Assembly (NCBI GenBank): GCA_963795385.1
Contig: CAWCHK010000003.1
Coordinates: forward strand, 434,001 to 498,000
Length of the DNA stretch: 64,000 nt
Origin: CAVURS01 sp963795385
GTDB lineage: Bacteria; Actinomycetota; Actinomycetes; Actinomycetales; CAVURS01
Reading direction: 5' to 3'
How positions within the stretch are numbered: position 1 is the stretch's first letter; each line of letters begins with the position of its first letter. Under the pieces are notes generated by a model that was given only the letters and a program-made list of their open reading frames with translations, did not search any database and was not told where the DNA came from. The position numbers and the translations under genes were made by a program. Below, in pieces: positions 37,664 to 46,877 of the stretch.

Positions 37664-38487
37664 TCAGGCTGCGGCCAGCCGGGCCTTCTCGACGGCGACG
37701 TCGAAGTCCGCCGGCGGCCACTGCGGGTCGAGCCCGCTCCAGGTGCTCGATCAGCAGCTGCTGCACGGCCCAGCGGGCGTACCACTTGCGGTCGGCCGGG
37801 ACGACGAACCACGGCGCCGCCTCGGTGGAGCACGGGTCAGCGCGACCTGGTAGGCCTCCTGGTAGTCGTTCCACCGCAGGCGCTCGTCGATGTCGCCCGG
37901 GTTGTACTTCCAGTACTTGTCCGGGCGCTCCAGCCGTTCGGGCAGCCGCGCCTTCTGCTCTCGGGCGAGATGTGCAGCATCACCTTGACGATGGTCGTGC
38001 CGCGGTCGGCCAGCCGCGCCTCGAAGTCGTTGATGGTCGCGTAGCGCTTGGACCAGGTCGCCTGCGGCACGAGGCCGTGCACCCGCGCGATCAGCACGTC
38101 CTCGTAGTGCGACCGGTCGAAGACCCCGATCTCGCCGGCCTGCGGCAGCGCCTGCCGGATCCGCCAGAGGAAGCCCTTCGCCCGCTCCTCGTTCGTCGGC
38201 GCCTTGAAGGCGGTGTGCCGGATGCCCTGCGGGTCGCCCGCGCCGACGACGTGCCGCACGATGCCACCTTTGCCGGAGGTGTCCATGCCCTGGACGACAG
38301 CAGCAGCGAGCGCGTCGGCGCCGCCCTTGGTCTCGGCGTACAGCCGCTCCTGCAGCTCGGACAGGTGTCGACGCCGGCGGCCAGGGCGCGCCCGCCCTGG
38401 CCTTGCCGCCGGCGAAGCCAGGCGTGCGCGCGGGTCGGCGTCCGAGAGGTCGAAGCCCGCGCCGACCCGCAGCAGCCTGCAGGTCAC
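37664..38487 (-). CDS. Polyphosphate kinase 2 family protein (frameshifts)
   Basis: PPK2-type nucleotide phosphotransferase using polyphosphate. Conserved blocks across frames: LRVGAGFDLSDADPRA at the start (GTG 38487), VVQGMDTSGKGGIVRHVVGA (Walker A-like), FLWRIRQALP, IGVFDRSHYEDVLIARV (Walker B-like), KVMLHIS, RPDKYWKYNPGDIDER and APWFVVPADRKWYARWAV. Length about 275 residues matches single-domain PPK2. Several one-base shifts interrupt the frame. It is inverted between treY and treZ, splitting the usual trehalose operon. Confidence 0.82.
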
Positions 38488-38764
38488 CGGACACGCCGCC
38501 GCGACGCGTCGGCTCCGCGGGGTGCGACCTGCAGTGCGACCGACTCTTCTCCTGACTTCTGGCGTCGCTCGGCCGCGCCGGCCTGCGCCGCCGGTCGCTG
38601 GCCGACCGTCGAGCGCTGAGCCTTCGCGTCCTTGAGCCCCGCGCCTGCGAGCCCGGCTCGTCCTTCGTCCGGGGCGTGACCCCTCGTCCTCCGCGCTCGC
38701 GCATCGGCCGATCATGGCAGGGCCCTACCCCGTCCAGGTGGGCGGTGCTGTGTAGGCTGGCCCC

Positions 38765-40563
38765 ATGCACCGCTTCCGCCGTCTGGGCGCCCGCATGCCG
38801 GACGGGTCGACCTGGTCCTGCCCGCCGGCGCCATCGAGGCCGATGCGGCGGGTGCCGCGGCCGACACGGCTCCGGTGACACCGACGGCTCCCGCTGCGTC
38901 CGGGGTGGTGGAGCGCGACGGTCCCTGGGGCGGGCACGGCACGGACTACGGGTTCAGCGTGGACGGCGGCGACCGCTGACCCCGACCCGCGCAGCGCGTG
39001 GCAGCCGGACGGCGTGCACGGGCCCAGCCGGGTCTTCGACCCGGAGCACCACACCTGGCACGACGACGGCTGGCGCGGGCCGCGCTGCGGCAAGGGCGTC
39101 CTCGGCGCGGTCTTCTACGAGCTGCACGTCGGCACCTTCACCGTACGAGGGCACGCTGGACGCCGCGGTCGGAGCACCTGGACCACCTGGCCGGGCTCGG
39201 CGTGGACGTCGTCGAGCTGATGCCGGTCGCCGCGTTCGACGGGCCGTGGGGCTGGGGCTACGACGGCGTGCACCCGTACGCGGTGCACGAGGCCGTACGG
39301 CGGGCCGGAGGCGCTGCAGCGCTTCGTCGACGCCTGCCACGCCCGCGGCCTGGCGGTCGGCCTGGACGTCGTCTACAACCACCTCGGCCCGAGCGGCAAC
39401 TACCTGTCCGGGTTCGGCCCGTACTTCACCGACGACCACCACACGCCGTGGGGCCAGCGGTCAACCTGGACGGCCAGGGCAACATGGCGGTGCGCCGCTG
39501 GCTGATCGACAACGCGCTGCGCTGGTTCCGGGACTTCCACGTCGACGTGCTGCGCCTGGACGCCGTCCACGAGCTGCGCGACGACTCCCCCCGGCCACTG
39601 CTCGCCCAGCTCTCCGACGAGACCGCGGTCCTGCGCCACGCGCTGGGGCGCCCGCTGGAGCTGGTCGCGGAGAGCGACCTGAACGACCCGCGCACGGTCG
39701 CGCCGACCGCCGCCGGCGGGCTCGGGATGGACGCGCAGTGGAGCGACGACCTGCACCACGCGCTGCACGCGGCGCTGACCGGCGAGCGGCAGGGGTACTA
39801 CGCCGACTTCGGCTCGCTGCCGGTGCTGGCCACTGCCTGACCCGGGTGTTCCGGCACGACGGCGGGTGGTCGTCCTTCCGCGGGCAGGACTGGGGGCACC
39901 CGGTGGACCCCGAGCGCACGACGGACGGCGGTTCCTGGGCTACCTGCAGACCCACGACCAGATCGGCAACCGCGCGGTCGGCGACCGGGTCGGCGCGCTG
40001 CTCACGCCCGGGCAGCAGGCCATCGGTGCCGCGCTGGTGATGACGTCGGCGTTCACGCCCATGCTGTTCATGGGTGAGGAGTGGGCCGCGTCCACGCCGT
40101 GGCAGTACTTCACGGACTTCGACGAGCCGGAGCTGGCCGCGGCCGTCCGCGACGGCCGGCGCGCGAGTTCGCCGAGCACGGCTGGGCCGCCGAGCAGGTG
40201 CCGGACCCGCAGGACCGGCGCACCCGGGACGGCTCGGTGCTGCGCTGGGACGAGATGCGGCACGGCGACCACGCCCGGATGCTCGACTGGTACCAGGCCT
40301 GATCTCGTTGCGCCGCAGCACGCCTGACCTGCGCGCCGACGACCTGCGCGCAGGTGCAGTGGAGTACGACGAGGACGCCCGGTGGTTCAGCTTCACGCGG
40401 GCGGCGCACCTGGTGGTGGTCGAACCTGGCCGACGCCGACCAGGACGTGCCTGTGCGCGGCGGGGCCGATGCGGGTCCTGCTCGCGTGGGAGAGGTGCGC
40501 GGTCGGCACCGGCAGCGTGCGACTGGCGGCGCAGTCGGTTGCGTCGTGCGTGGGGCCCGCCTG
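38765..40563 (+). CDS. treZ: Maltooligosyltrehalose trehalohydrolase TreZ (frameshifts)
   Basis: Releases trehalose from the TreY product. Ordered blocks: FDPEHHTWHDDGWRG, GAVFYELHVGTFT, GVDVVELMPVAAFDGPWGWG, LDVVYNHLGPSGNYL, VDVLRLDAVHEL, ELVAESDLNDPR, GMDAQWSDDLHHALHA, YLQTHDQIGNRA and PMLFMGEEWA. The Asp and Glu positions of GH13 are retained. ATG 38765 follows TAGGCT by 6 bases (leaderless), giving it its own promoter downstream of the inverted PPK2 gene. Several frame changes (for example near 39150, 39300, 39460, 39835) are probably single-base errors. Confidence 0.87.
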
Positions 40564-40576
40564 ACAGGCTCGGCCG

Positions 40577-41370
40577 ATGCGACTCCTGCTCCCCACCGCC
40601 GCGGACCCGCCCGAGTCCGCCGAGGTCGACGACCGGCGGGTGAGCGAGCTACTCACTCCCGTCCGCAGCCGTGCGGGGCGAGAGCTGGGTGCGGGCGAAC
40701 TTCGTCAGCACCCTGGACGGCGCCGCGACGGGCGCCGGACGGCCTGTCCGACTCGATCAGCTCGGTAGCGCGACCGCGGGTGTTCGGACATCCTGCGCGC
40801 GCTCGCCGACGTCGTGCTGGTCGGCGCGGGGACTGTTGCCGGCTGAGGAGATCGGCCGGACTCGGATGAGCGCGGCCCAGCGCCCGGTCCGCGCCTCCGT
40901 CGACCTGACCGCTCCCCCCGCGCTGGCCGTCGGGAGCCGGACCCTGGAGCTGCCGGAGCGGGTCCCAGCCGGCCGAGGGCACCGGCCCCCTGCTCGTGGT
41001 GTGCCCGAGGGGTTGCGACCCGACTCGCCTCGGCGCGGTCCGGGAGCGGCTCGGCCCGGACCGGTCATCGAGGCCGGCGAGGGCCGGGTCGACCCGGCCA
41101 TCGGCGGTGGCGGCGCTGGCCGACCGCGGCCTGCGGCAGGTCCTGTGCGAGGGCGGCCCGTCACTGATGTCGATGCTGGTCGCCAGCGGCTCGGCTGGAC
41201 GAGCTGTGCCTGACCTGGTCGCCCGCTGGTGGTCGGCGGCAGCGGCCCGCGCATCCTCGACGGCGCGCGCCGGCCGAGGGACGCGTGGCGGCTGGCCCAC
41301 CTGCTCGAGCAGGGCGGCACGCTGATCGGCCGCTGGCTCCGGTCGAGCCCGACGACCCGCCAGGCCGCCG
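40577..41370 (+). CDS. RibD C-terminal-like pyrimidine/dihydrofolate reductase family protein (frameshifts)
   Basis: NADPH-dependent reductase-fold protein. Readable blocks in order: MRLLLPTAADPPE, WVRANFVSTLDGAATG, ADVVLVGAG, VDLTAPPALAVGSRTLELP, LLVVCPRG, ALADRGLRQVLCEGGPSLM, LVVGGSGPRILDGA and LLEQGGTLIGRW. These match the RibD_C family of about 260 residues, often annotated as pyrimidine reductase family. At least six frame changes interrupt it. The stop is uncertain; conserved sequence ends near 41370. Its riboflavin role is unproven since no other rib gene is here. Confidence 0.72.
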
Positions 41371-41408
41371 TCAGGCCTCGGTTGCGGGTCCGGGCTGGGC
41401 GGCGGCGC

Positions 41409-41993
41409 TCAGGCCGGCTCGATCACCTTGGTCAGGATCCAGGCGTGCTTGCCGACCTGCCGGACCCGGGTGAACCCGTACTCCTCGAACAGCTCGACGG
41501 TGGCGCTGAACAGGAACCGGCCCGGCGCCTGACGGCCGGCGGTCACCTCGGGGATGGCCTCGACCAGGCCGCCGCCCGGCGCCGGCGATCTGGTCCAGCG
41601 CGCCCTCCAGCGCCGGCCCGGGCGACGCCCTGACCGCGATGCCTCTTGTCGACGAAGAAGCAGGTGATCCGCCAGTCCGGGCGGGGCGGCGGCGTCCTTG
41701 TCGTACTCGCGCCGGTGCTTGATGCCGGGCAGCTCCTCGGGGCTGCCGTACTGGCACCAGCCCTGGGCCAGGCCCGTCGTCGTCGAAGACCAGCGCGGCG
41801 TGCGCGCGGCCGGTCCGGACCCGGTCCTCCTTGACCGTCGCGGTAGTCGATCCCGCGCTCGGCCGGACTCCGGGTGGAAGCCGATGCACCAGCACCCGCC
41901 GAAGACGCCGTTGTTGCGCTCGACCAGCTCGGCGAAGGCGTCCCAGGTGGAGGCGTCGAGCGGTCGGACCGTGTGCTGGGTGACGTCGGTCAT
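41409..41993 (-). CDS. GNAT-type acetyltransferase (frameshifts)
   Basis: About 190 residues. N-terminal block TVRPLDASTWDAFAELVERNNGVFGGCWCIGFHPE, with the C-terminal block LFSATVELFEEYGFTRVRQVGKHAWILTKV in the same nominal frame; the middle (ARAALVFDDDGLAQGWCQYGSPEELPGIKHRREY) lies in another. The pattern, notably GGCWC and the C-terminal EEYGF, is typical of GNAT proteins of unknown substrate. Three or more one-base shifts. Co-directional with the downstream-reading hydrolase block but 7 bp apart. Confidence 0.7.
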   Translation of the reverse strand: MTDVTQHTVRPLDASTWDAFAELVERNNGVFGGCWCIGFHPESGRARDRLPRRSRRTGSGPAARTPRWSSTTTGLAQGWCQYGSPEELPGIKHRREYDKDAAAPPGLADHLLLRRQEASRSGRRPGRRWRARWTRSPAPGGGLVEAIPEVTAGRQAPGRFLFSATVELFEEYGFTRVRQVGKHAWILTKVIEPA

Positions 41994-42000
41994 CGGTCGC

Positions 42001-43204
42001 TCACCCCAGCACGCGCTTCAGGAACGAGCCGACCAGGCTGTCCCACAGCTCGGGATCCACGTTCCACTCCTTGGTGTGCCGAGCCGTCGTCCATGGCGCG
42101 AACGTCACGACGTCCGGCCGCGCCGCCGCCAGCGCCCGCGACGGCCCGACCGGGACCACGTCGTCGTCCTCGCTGTGGATCAGCAGCACTGGCACCGACA
42201 GCTCCTGGGCCCGCCGGACCCAGTTCAGCGTCCGCAGGTCCACCGGCTCCCCGAGCCCGACCACCCGGCGCAGCAGGGAGTGCCGGACCATCCCCTGCCC
42301 GATCCGGCCGACCGGCGGGGGCAGGCCGTTGACCCGCGCCGTGTGGTCGAGCACATCACCCCAGTCGACCACTGGCGCGTCCAGCACGACGGCGTCGACC
42401 TTGCTGGCCACCCAGGAGCGCGAAATCACCTGCAGCGCAATGGCTCCGCCCATCGACCAGCCCATCAGGACCACCCGCGTCGCGCCCTGCGACAGGGCCC
42501 AGATCACGGTCGCCTCGATATCCCTCCACTCGGTCCCCCCGAAGTGGTAGTGCCCGACGGCGTCACCGGGGGCGTCCCGGTCGTTGCGGTACGACGGCAC
42601 CAGCGTGGTGATCCCCATGCGCTGCAGCACCGGCACGCCCCGCAGGCACTCCTCGCGGGTCGCCCCGCGCCCGTGCACGAGCACCGCCCACACCCCCGCC
42701 GTCCCGGGATCGGCAGCCGCGCCCGACACCGGCTCGGCCGGGGGGACGAGCCAGCACGGCAGCTCCCCCACCTCGGACTCGATGCCGACGTCCTGCGACG
42801 GCAGGCCCCACGCCGTCGTCGGGTCCCCGGCCACGTAGTACTGGTTGAAGCGCGCCGGTCCCGGCCGCAGGTCGCCGCCGTCGACGGCCTCCAGCACGCG
42901 GGTCACTGTCGCGTCGTCCCGATCCAGGATCTGGCCGATCCGCGCGTGGCCCGCTCCGCCGTCGAGCCAGAGGCCGTACCGACCGGGGACCACCGTGTCC
43001 GGCGTGGCGCTCAGCACGACGCGGTCGTCGAGGACGGCCAGGACCTCCAGGTCGTCCGGCTTGACCACGAGCGGTGTGACGACCCGGCGGGTGAAGTAGG
43101 CGGCCAGCCCGGCGGCGGAGGCCGCGCCCAGACCCAGGACGCCACCGGCCGCGATCCCGCCGTACGACGCGAGCCGCCGGCTCCGCGACGGCGCTCGAGC
43201 TCAT
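42001..43204 (-). CDS. Alpha/beta hydrolase with N-terminal membrane anchor (one frameshift)
   Basis: About 400 residues. Hydrolase signature: WAVLVHGRGATREE, VLMGWSMGGAIALQ (nucleophile Ser), VPVLLIHSEDDDVVP (Asp region) and the final His in ARHTKEW. The ATG at 43204 overlaps the DoxX stop (ATGA), but the N-terminal membrane stretch YGGIAAGGVLGLGAASAAGL is in the frame of the main body, which has no start of its own. The 1204-nt length is 3n+1, so one inserted base within the first 50 bp explains both. Substrate unknown. Confidence 0.8.
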
Positions 43205-43578
43205 CGCGACCCCGCTTCACGGGCCAGCCGCAGGGCCCACGCCACCAGCGGGGCCTGCAGCGGCAACCGGGCCAGGGTGCCGGCGCGATAGCCCGTCGAC
43301 GCCCGGCTCGACCGCACGGCGCTCACGGCCTGCTGGACGTTGCCGGGGAACACCACGAGCAGGAGGCCGGCCGAGACGAGCGCGGCCCGGCGGCGGGAGC
43401 GCGGCATCGAAAGGCCTGCGGCACAGGCCAGCTCGGCGACTCCGGAGCCGTAGACCCACGCCCGGGCATCACCGAGAGGGCGAGGGACGAGCGGCTCGTA
43501 GATCTCCGGACGCACCAGATGAAGGACCCCGGAGCCGCCGAGCAGGAGGGCGAGGGGGCGCCAGCCGGGTGCACGCAT
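43201..43578 (-). CDS. DoxX-like small membrane protein
   Basis: 125 residues with four hydrophobic segments (PLALLLGGSGVLHLV, YGSGVAELACAAGLSM, LVSAGLLLVVFPGNVQQAV, LQAPLVAWAL). The GVLHLV-RPEIYEPLVP start and VFPGNVQ motif fit the DoxX family. Coupled to the hydrolase by ATGA; both may act at the membrane. Function unknown. Confidence 0.8.
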   Translation of the reverse strand: MRAPGWRPLALLLGGSGVLHLVRPEIYEPLVPRPLGDARAWVYGSGVAELACAAGLSMPRSRRRAALVSAGLLLVVFPGNVQQAVSAVRSSRASTGYRAGTLARLPLQAPLVAWALRLAREAGSR

Positions 43579-43590
43579 GGACTGATCGTT

Positions 43591-44667
43591 TCACGACCCG
43601 AGTCCAGGCACGATGTCGTCCAGCTCGAAGGTCACGGGTCGCTCGAGCTGGTCGAACGTGCATGACTCGGGAGTACGGTCCGGGCGCCAGCGGTTGAACT
43701 GCGCCGTGTGTCGGAACCGAGCACCCTCCATCTGGTCGTAGCGCACCTCGACCACCAGCTCCGGTCGCAGCGGCACGAACGACAGGTCCTTGCCGGCGTT
43801 CCAGCGCGACGTCTCGGAGGCTCGCGGGTTGCGGGCCGCGTCCGGATCCTGTTGCGCCGCAGCCCAGTTCCACGGATGACCGTCGAACGTCGTCACCAGG
43901 TCCTGCATCTCGGTGAACAGCTCCCGTCGGCGGGCCATGGGGAAGGCGCCGATCACGCCGACCGAGGCCAGCGAGCCGTCGTCGGTGTAGAGGCCGAGCA
44001 TCAGCGAGCCGACCAGCTCCGGACCGCTCTTGTGCACCCGGTAGCCCGCGACGACGCAGTCCGCCGTCCGCGCATGCTTGATCTTGAACATCACCCGCTT
44101 GTCCGGCTGGTAGGTGACGGCCAACGGCTTGGCCACGACGCCGTCCAGTCCGGCCCCCTCGAACTCCTCGAACCACCGCTCGGCCTGACCACGATCGGTC
44201 GTCGCCGGCGTCACGTGCACCCGGTTCTTGACACCGGCGAGTGCTTCCACCAGCCGGGCTCGTCGCTCCTCGAACGGCCGCCCGGTCAGGTCCTCGTCAC
44301 CCAGCGCCAGCAGGTCGAACGCGACGTAGGACGCGGGAGTCTCGGCCGCGAGCCGCCGCACCCGGGAGTCGGCCGGATGGATCCGCTGCTGGAGGACCTC
44401 GAACTCCAGCCGCCCGTCGACCGCCACCACGATCTCGCCGTCGACCACGCAGCGCTCGGGCAGCTCGGCCTTGAAGGCCTCCACCAGCTCGGGGAAGTAG
44501 CGCGTCATCGGGCGCTCGTTCCGGCTGCCGATCTCGACCTCGTCACGGTCCCGGAAGACGACCGACCGGAAGCCGTCCCACTTCGGCTCGTAGGACGCCC
44601 CGTCCGGGATCTCGGGCACCGCCTTGGCCAGCATCGGAGCGACCGGGGGCATCACGGGCAGCTGCAT
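43591..44667 (-). CDS. ligC: ATP-dependent DNA ligase, LigC type
   Basis: 358 residues. The adenylation site is YEPKWDGFRS (Lys about residue 28), followed by GSRNERPMTRYFPEL, VVDGEIVV, FDLLAL, EGVVAK-like (LDGVVAKPL) and FKIKHARTADCVV, motifs I to V of nucleotidyltransferases; the OB domain ends RPVTFELDDI. No nuclease or polymerase domain of LigD is attached, matching stand-alone LigC ligases used in repair. ATG 44667 sits behind a GGGGGG ribosome site. No ku gene is visible. Confidence 0.9.
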   Translation of the reverse strand: MQLPVMPPVAPMLAKAVPEIPDGASYEPKWDGFRSVVFRDRDEVEIGSRNERPMTRYFPELVEAFKAELPERCVVDGEIVVAVDGRLEFEVLQQRIHPADSRVRRLAAETPASYVAFDLLALGDEDLTGRPFEERRARLVEALAGVKNRVHVTPATTDRGQAERWFEEFEGAGLDGVVAKPLAVTYQPDKRVMFKIKHARTADCVVAGYRVHKSGPELVGSLMLGLYTDDGSLASVGVIGAFPMARRRELFTEMQDLVTTFDGHPWNWAAAQQDPDAARNPRASETSRWNAGKDLSFVPLRPELVVEVRYDQMEGARFRHTAQFNRWRPDRTPESCTFDQLERPVTFELDDIVPGLGS

Positions 44668-44856
44668 GCCCCCCATCATGCCGGTCGTCGTCCCCCTGGG
44701 AACTTGGTGAAACCTTGACCCACTATTGGCCTGCGCTTGGTAGTTCGGCTGCAACGTTCGAGGGGCACTGTTCGACGAAATGTGCAACGACCCGTTCGAC
44801 AACCGACGGCCGCCCAACGACCACGAGTCCAGGCCGTCAACGACGAGAGGACACTC

Positions 44857-46095
44857 ATGCGCCCACCGAGAGCGCTTGCCGTGACAGCCGCCGTGGCCAC
44901 GAGCCTGGCCGGCCTGGCCTGGGCCGGAGGGACCGCCCAGGCCACCACCACCACTGCTGCGACCGTCCCGGCAGCCACCGCTGCGGGCGGATCGACTGCC
45001 AACACGAGGCACTCCTGCGCCAGTCCGAAGGCGGGCTACGAGGCCTGCCTGTCCATCGTGCGGACCGATCGCCAGATGTCCAGGGCCGCCGCCGCGCGGC
45101 CAGACGTGACGCCCGCCGGCTACGGGCCGACCTCGATCCAGTCGGCGTACAAGCTGAGCGGGCTGTCCGCCGCCGGCCGGACCGTCGCGATCGTCGACGC
45201 GTACAACGACCCGACGGCTGAGGCCGACCTCGGGGTCTACCGCTCGCAGTTCGGGCTCTCGGCCTGCACGACGGCGAACGGCTGCTTCAAGAAGGTCAGC
45301 CAGACGGGGAGCACGACGAGCCTGCCGGCCACCAACGCCAGCTGGGCCCAGGAGATCAGCCTGGACCTCGACATGGTCTCCGCCGCGTGCCCGACGTGCC
45401 ACATCCTGCTCGTCGAGGCCAAGACCGCGTCGACCGCCAACCTCGGCACCGCCGTCAACCGGGCGGCGGCGACGTCGGGCGTGGTCGCCATCTCGAACAG
45501 CTACGGCGGCGGGGACGCCCCGGACTCGAGCTACGGGCACTACTACAACCACCCGGGGATCGCCGTGACGGCGTCGACGGGTGACAGCGGCTACCAGGGC
45601 GGGTCCTTCCCCGCCGACTCGGCCTACGTCACGGCCGTCGGGGGCACCTCGCTGCGCACCGCATCCGGGACGCGCGGCTGGAGCGAGACCGTGTGGAGCG
45701 GTGCGGGATCGGGCTGCTCGGCCTACAACGCGGCGGTCGCGCCGTCGTCGTTCTCGACCGGCTGCGGCACCAGGCGGGCCATGGCCGACGTCTCCGCGGT
45801 CGCCGACCCGCAGACCGGTGTCGCGGTCTACGACTCGACGGCCTACCAGGGCCAGTCGGGCTGGCTGGTCTTCGGCGGCACCAGCGCGTCGTCGCCGATC
45901 GTCGCCTCGGTCTACGCGTTGTCCGGCAACACCTCGGGCTACCCGAACGCCCTTGCGTACCAGCACGCCGGATCGCTGTTCGACGTGACCAGCGGGTCGA
46001 ACGGCTCCTGCTCGCCGACCCAGCTGTGCCACGCCCGCAGCGGGTGGGACGGGCCCACCGGCCTGGGCACACCCAACGGCACCGGCGCGTTCTGA
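44857..46095 (+). CDS. Secreted S53 (sedolisin-like) serine peptidase
   Basis: 412 residues from ATG 44857 after AGAGGAC. N-terminal signal: ALAVTAAVATSLAGLAWAGG, cleavage near TAQA. The catalytic Glu-Asp pair lies in WAQEISLDLDMV, the oxyanion Asp in VTASTGDSGYQGG, and the nucleophile in GGTSASSPIVASV; the calcium loop is GWDGPTGLGTPNGTG. The long inhibitory prodomain of classic sedolisins is absent; only about 60 residues precede YGPTSIQSAYKL, as in short actinobacterial S53-like proteins. Predicted extracellular scavenging protease. Confidence 0.88.
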   Translation: MRPPRALAVTAAVATSLAGLAWAGGTAQATTTTAATVPAATAAGGSTANTRHSCASPKAGYEACLSIVRTDRQMSRAAAARPDVTPAGYGPTSIQSAYKLSGLSAAGRTVAIVDAYNDPTAEADLGVYRSQFGLSACTTANGCFKKVSQTGSTTSLPATNASWAQEISLDLDMVSAACPTCHILLVEAKTASTANLGTAVNRAAATSGVVAISNSYGGGDAPDSSYGHYYNHPGIAVTASTGDSGYQGGSFPADSAYVTAVGGTSLRTASGTRGWSETVWSGAGSGCSAYNAAVAPSSFSTGCGTRRAMADVSAVADPQTGVAVYDSTAYQGQSGWLVFGGTSASSPIVASVYALSGNTSGYPNALAYQHAGSLFDVTSGSNGSCSPTQLCHARSGWDGPTGLGTPNGTGAF

Positions 46096-46141
46096 CCGGC
46101 CCGGGCGGCATTCCTCGGGCCCGAGCGACCTGAGGGGCCGG

Positions 46142-46173
46142 GGTCGCGACGCCATACAGTGGGCGTCGCGACC
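46142..46173 (+). promoter_or_regulatory. Perfect 12-bp inverted repeat with a -10 hexamer in its loop
   Basis: GGTCGCGACGCC (46142-46153) and GGCGTCGCGACC (46162-46173) flank ATACAGTG, which contains TACAGT. The stress-type gene starts at 46228. Could be an operator covering the promoter, or the terminator of the peptidase gene. The arms have no T tract. Confidence 0.6.
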
Positions 46174-46227
46174 TCGGCCGGCCCGGGGCGTCGACCGCTA
46201 CCGGCCCGCCACAGGGAGATCGACCAC

Positions 46228-46713
46228 GTGACCGACACGATCGTGCTGCTGACCGAGCAGGCTTTGGACGGAGGCGACGCGGGGCGCATCGCTGCCCTGC
46301 ATGCGGGCGAGACGCTGGCCTACCGCGTGCTCGTGCCGGCCGACACCGAGCGCAACCTGCTCGCGGACGTCGTCGACCACCTCAGCCTCGGGGAGCTGCG
46401 CCAGGCCCTGGACGCGATCCGCGGCCGCGAGCCGAAGGCCGACCAGGCCCGGGCCGGAGCCGCGGACGCGCTGACGGCGTCGGTGACCGCCCTGAGGGGC
46501 ATCGGTGCCGAGGCCGAGGGCGAGGTCACCGTGGACGACCCGCTGCCGGCCCTGGCGACCGCGGTGACGGCGTACGGCGCGCGCGAGGTCGTGATCGTGA
46601 CCCGCCCGCACGCGGTGGAGGACACGTTCCACCGCGACTGGGCCAGCCGAGCGCGCGAGCGTCTCGGGGTGCCCGTCCTGCACATCTACGCCGGGACGAC
46701 GTTCCTCGGCTGA
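46228..46713 (+). CDS. Small universal-stress-like protein, function unknown
   Basis: 161 residues, GTG start with AGGGAGA upstream at a long spacing. N-terminal TIVLLTEQALDGGDAGRIAAL and LAYRVLVPA, a central helical part (LGELRQALDAIRG), then TAVTAYGAREVVIVTRPHA and RLGVPVLHIYAG. The alternating pattern resembles a Rossmann-like USP fold, but the ATP-binding Gly loop of UspA is not evident. Followed by a strong hairpin terminator at 46734. Assigned by pattern only. Confidence 0.65.
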   Translation: MTDTIVLLTEQALDGGDAGRIAALHAGETLAYRVLVPADTERNLLADVVDHLSLGELRQALDAIRGREPKADQARAGAADALTASVTALRGIGAEAEGEVTVDDPLPALATAVTAYGAREVVIVTRPHAVEDTFHRDWASRARERLGVPVLHIYAGTTFLG

Positions 46714-46733
46714 CGCCTGCCGCGCCCGAGCAC

Positions 46734-46766
46734 GCTGGATCAGGGAGCGGCTCTCGCTGATCCAGC
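46734..46766 (+). terminator. Hairpin terminator after the stress-like gene
   Basis: GCTGGATCAG (46734-46743) and CTGATCCAGC (46757-46766) form a perfect 10-bp stem with a 13-base loop, 21 bp after the stop codon. No long T run, as usual in high-GC actinobacteria. Confidence 0.75.
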
Positions 46767-46877
46767 ATTCAACGACACCCCTGGTTCACGCAGTCGTCAA
46801 TCACTAGACGCCGCACCGGGTTTCGCAATCATCTCGTACCTGGTAGGAACGAGGGACCCCCACAAGGAGCCCTCATC

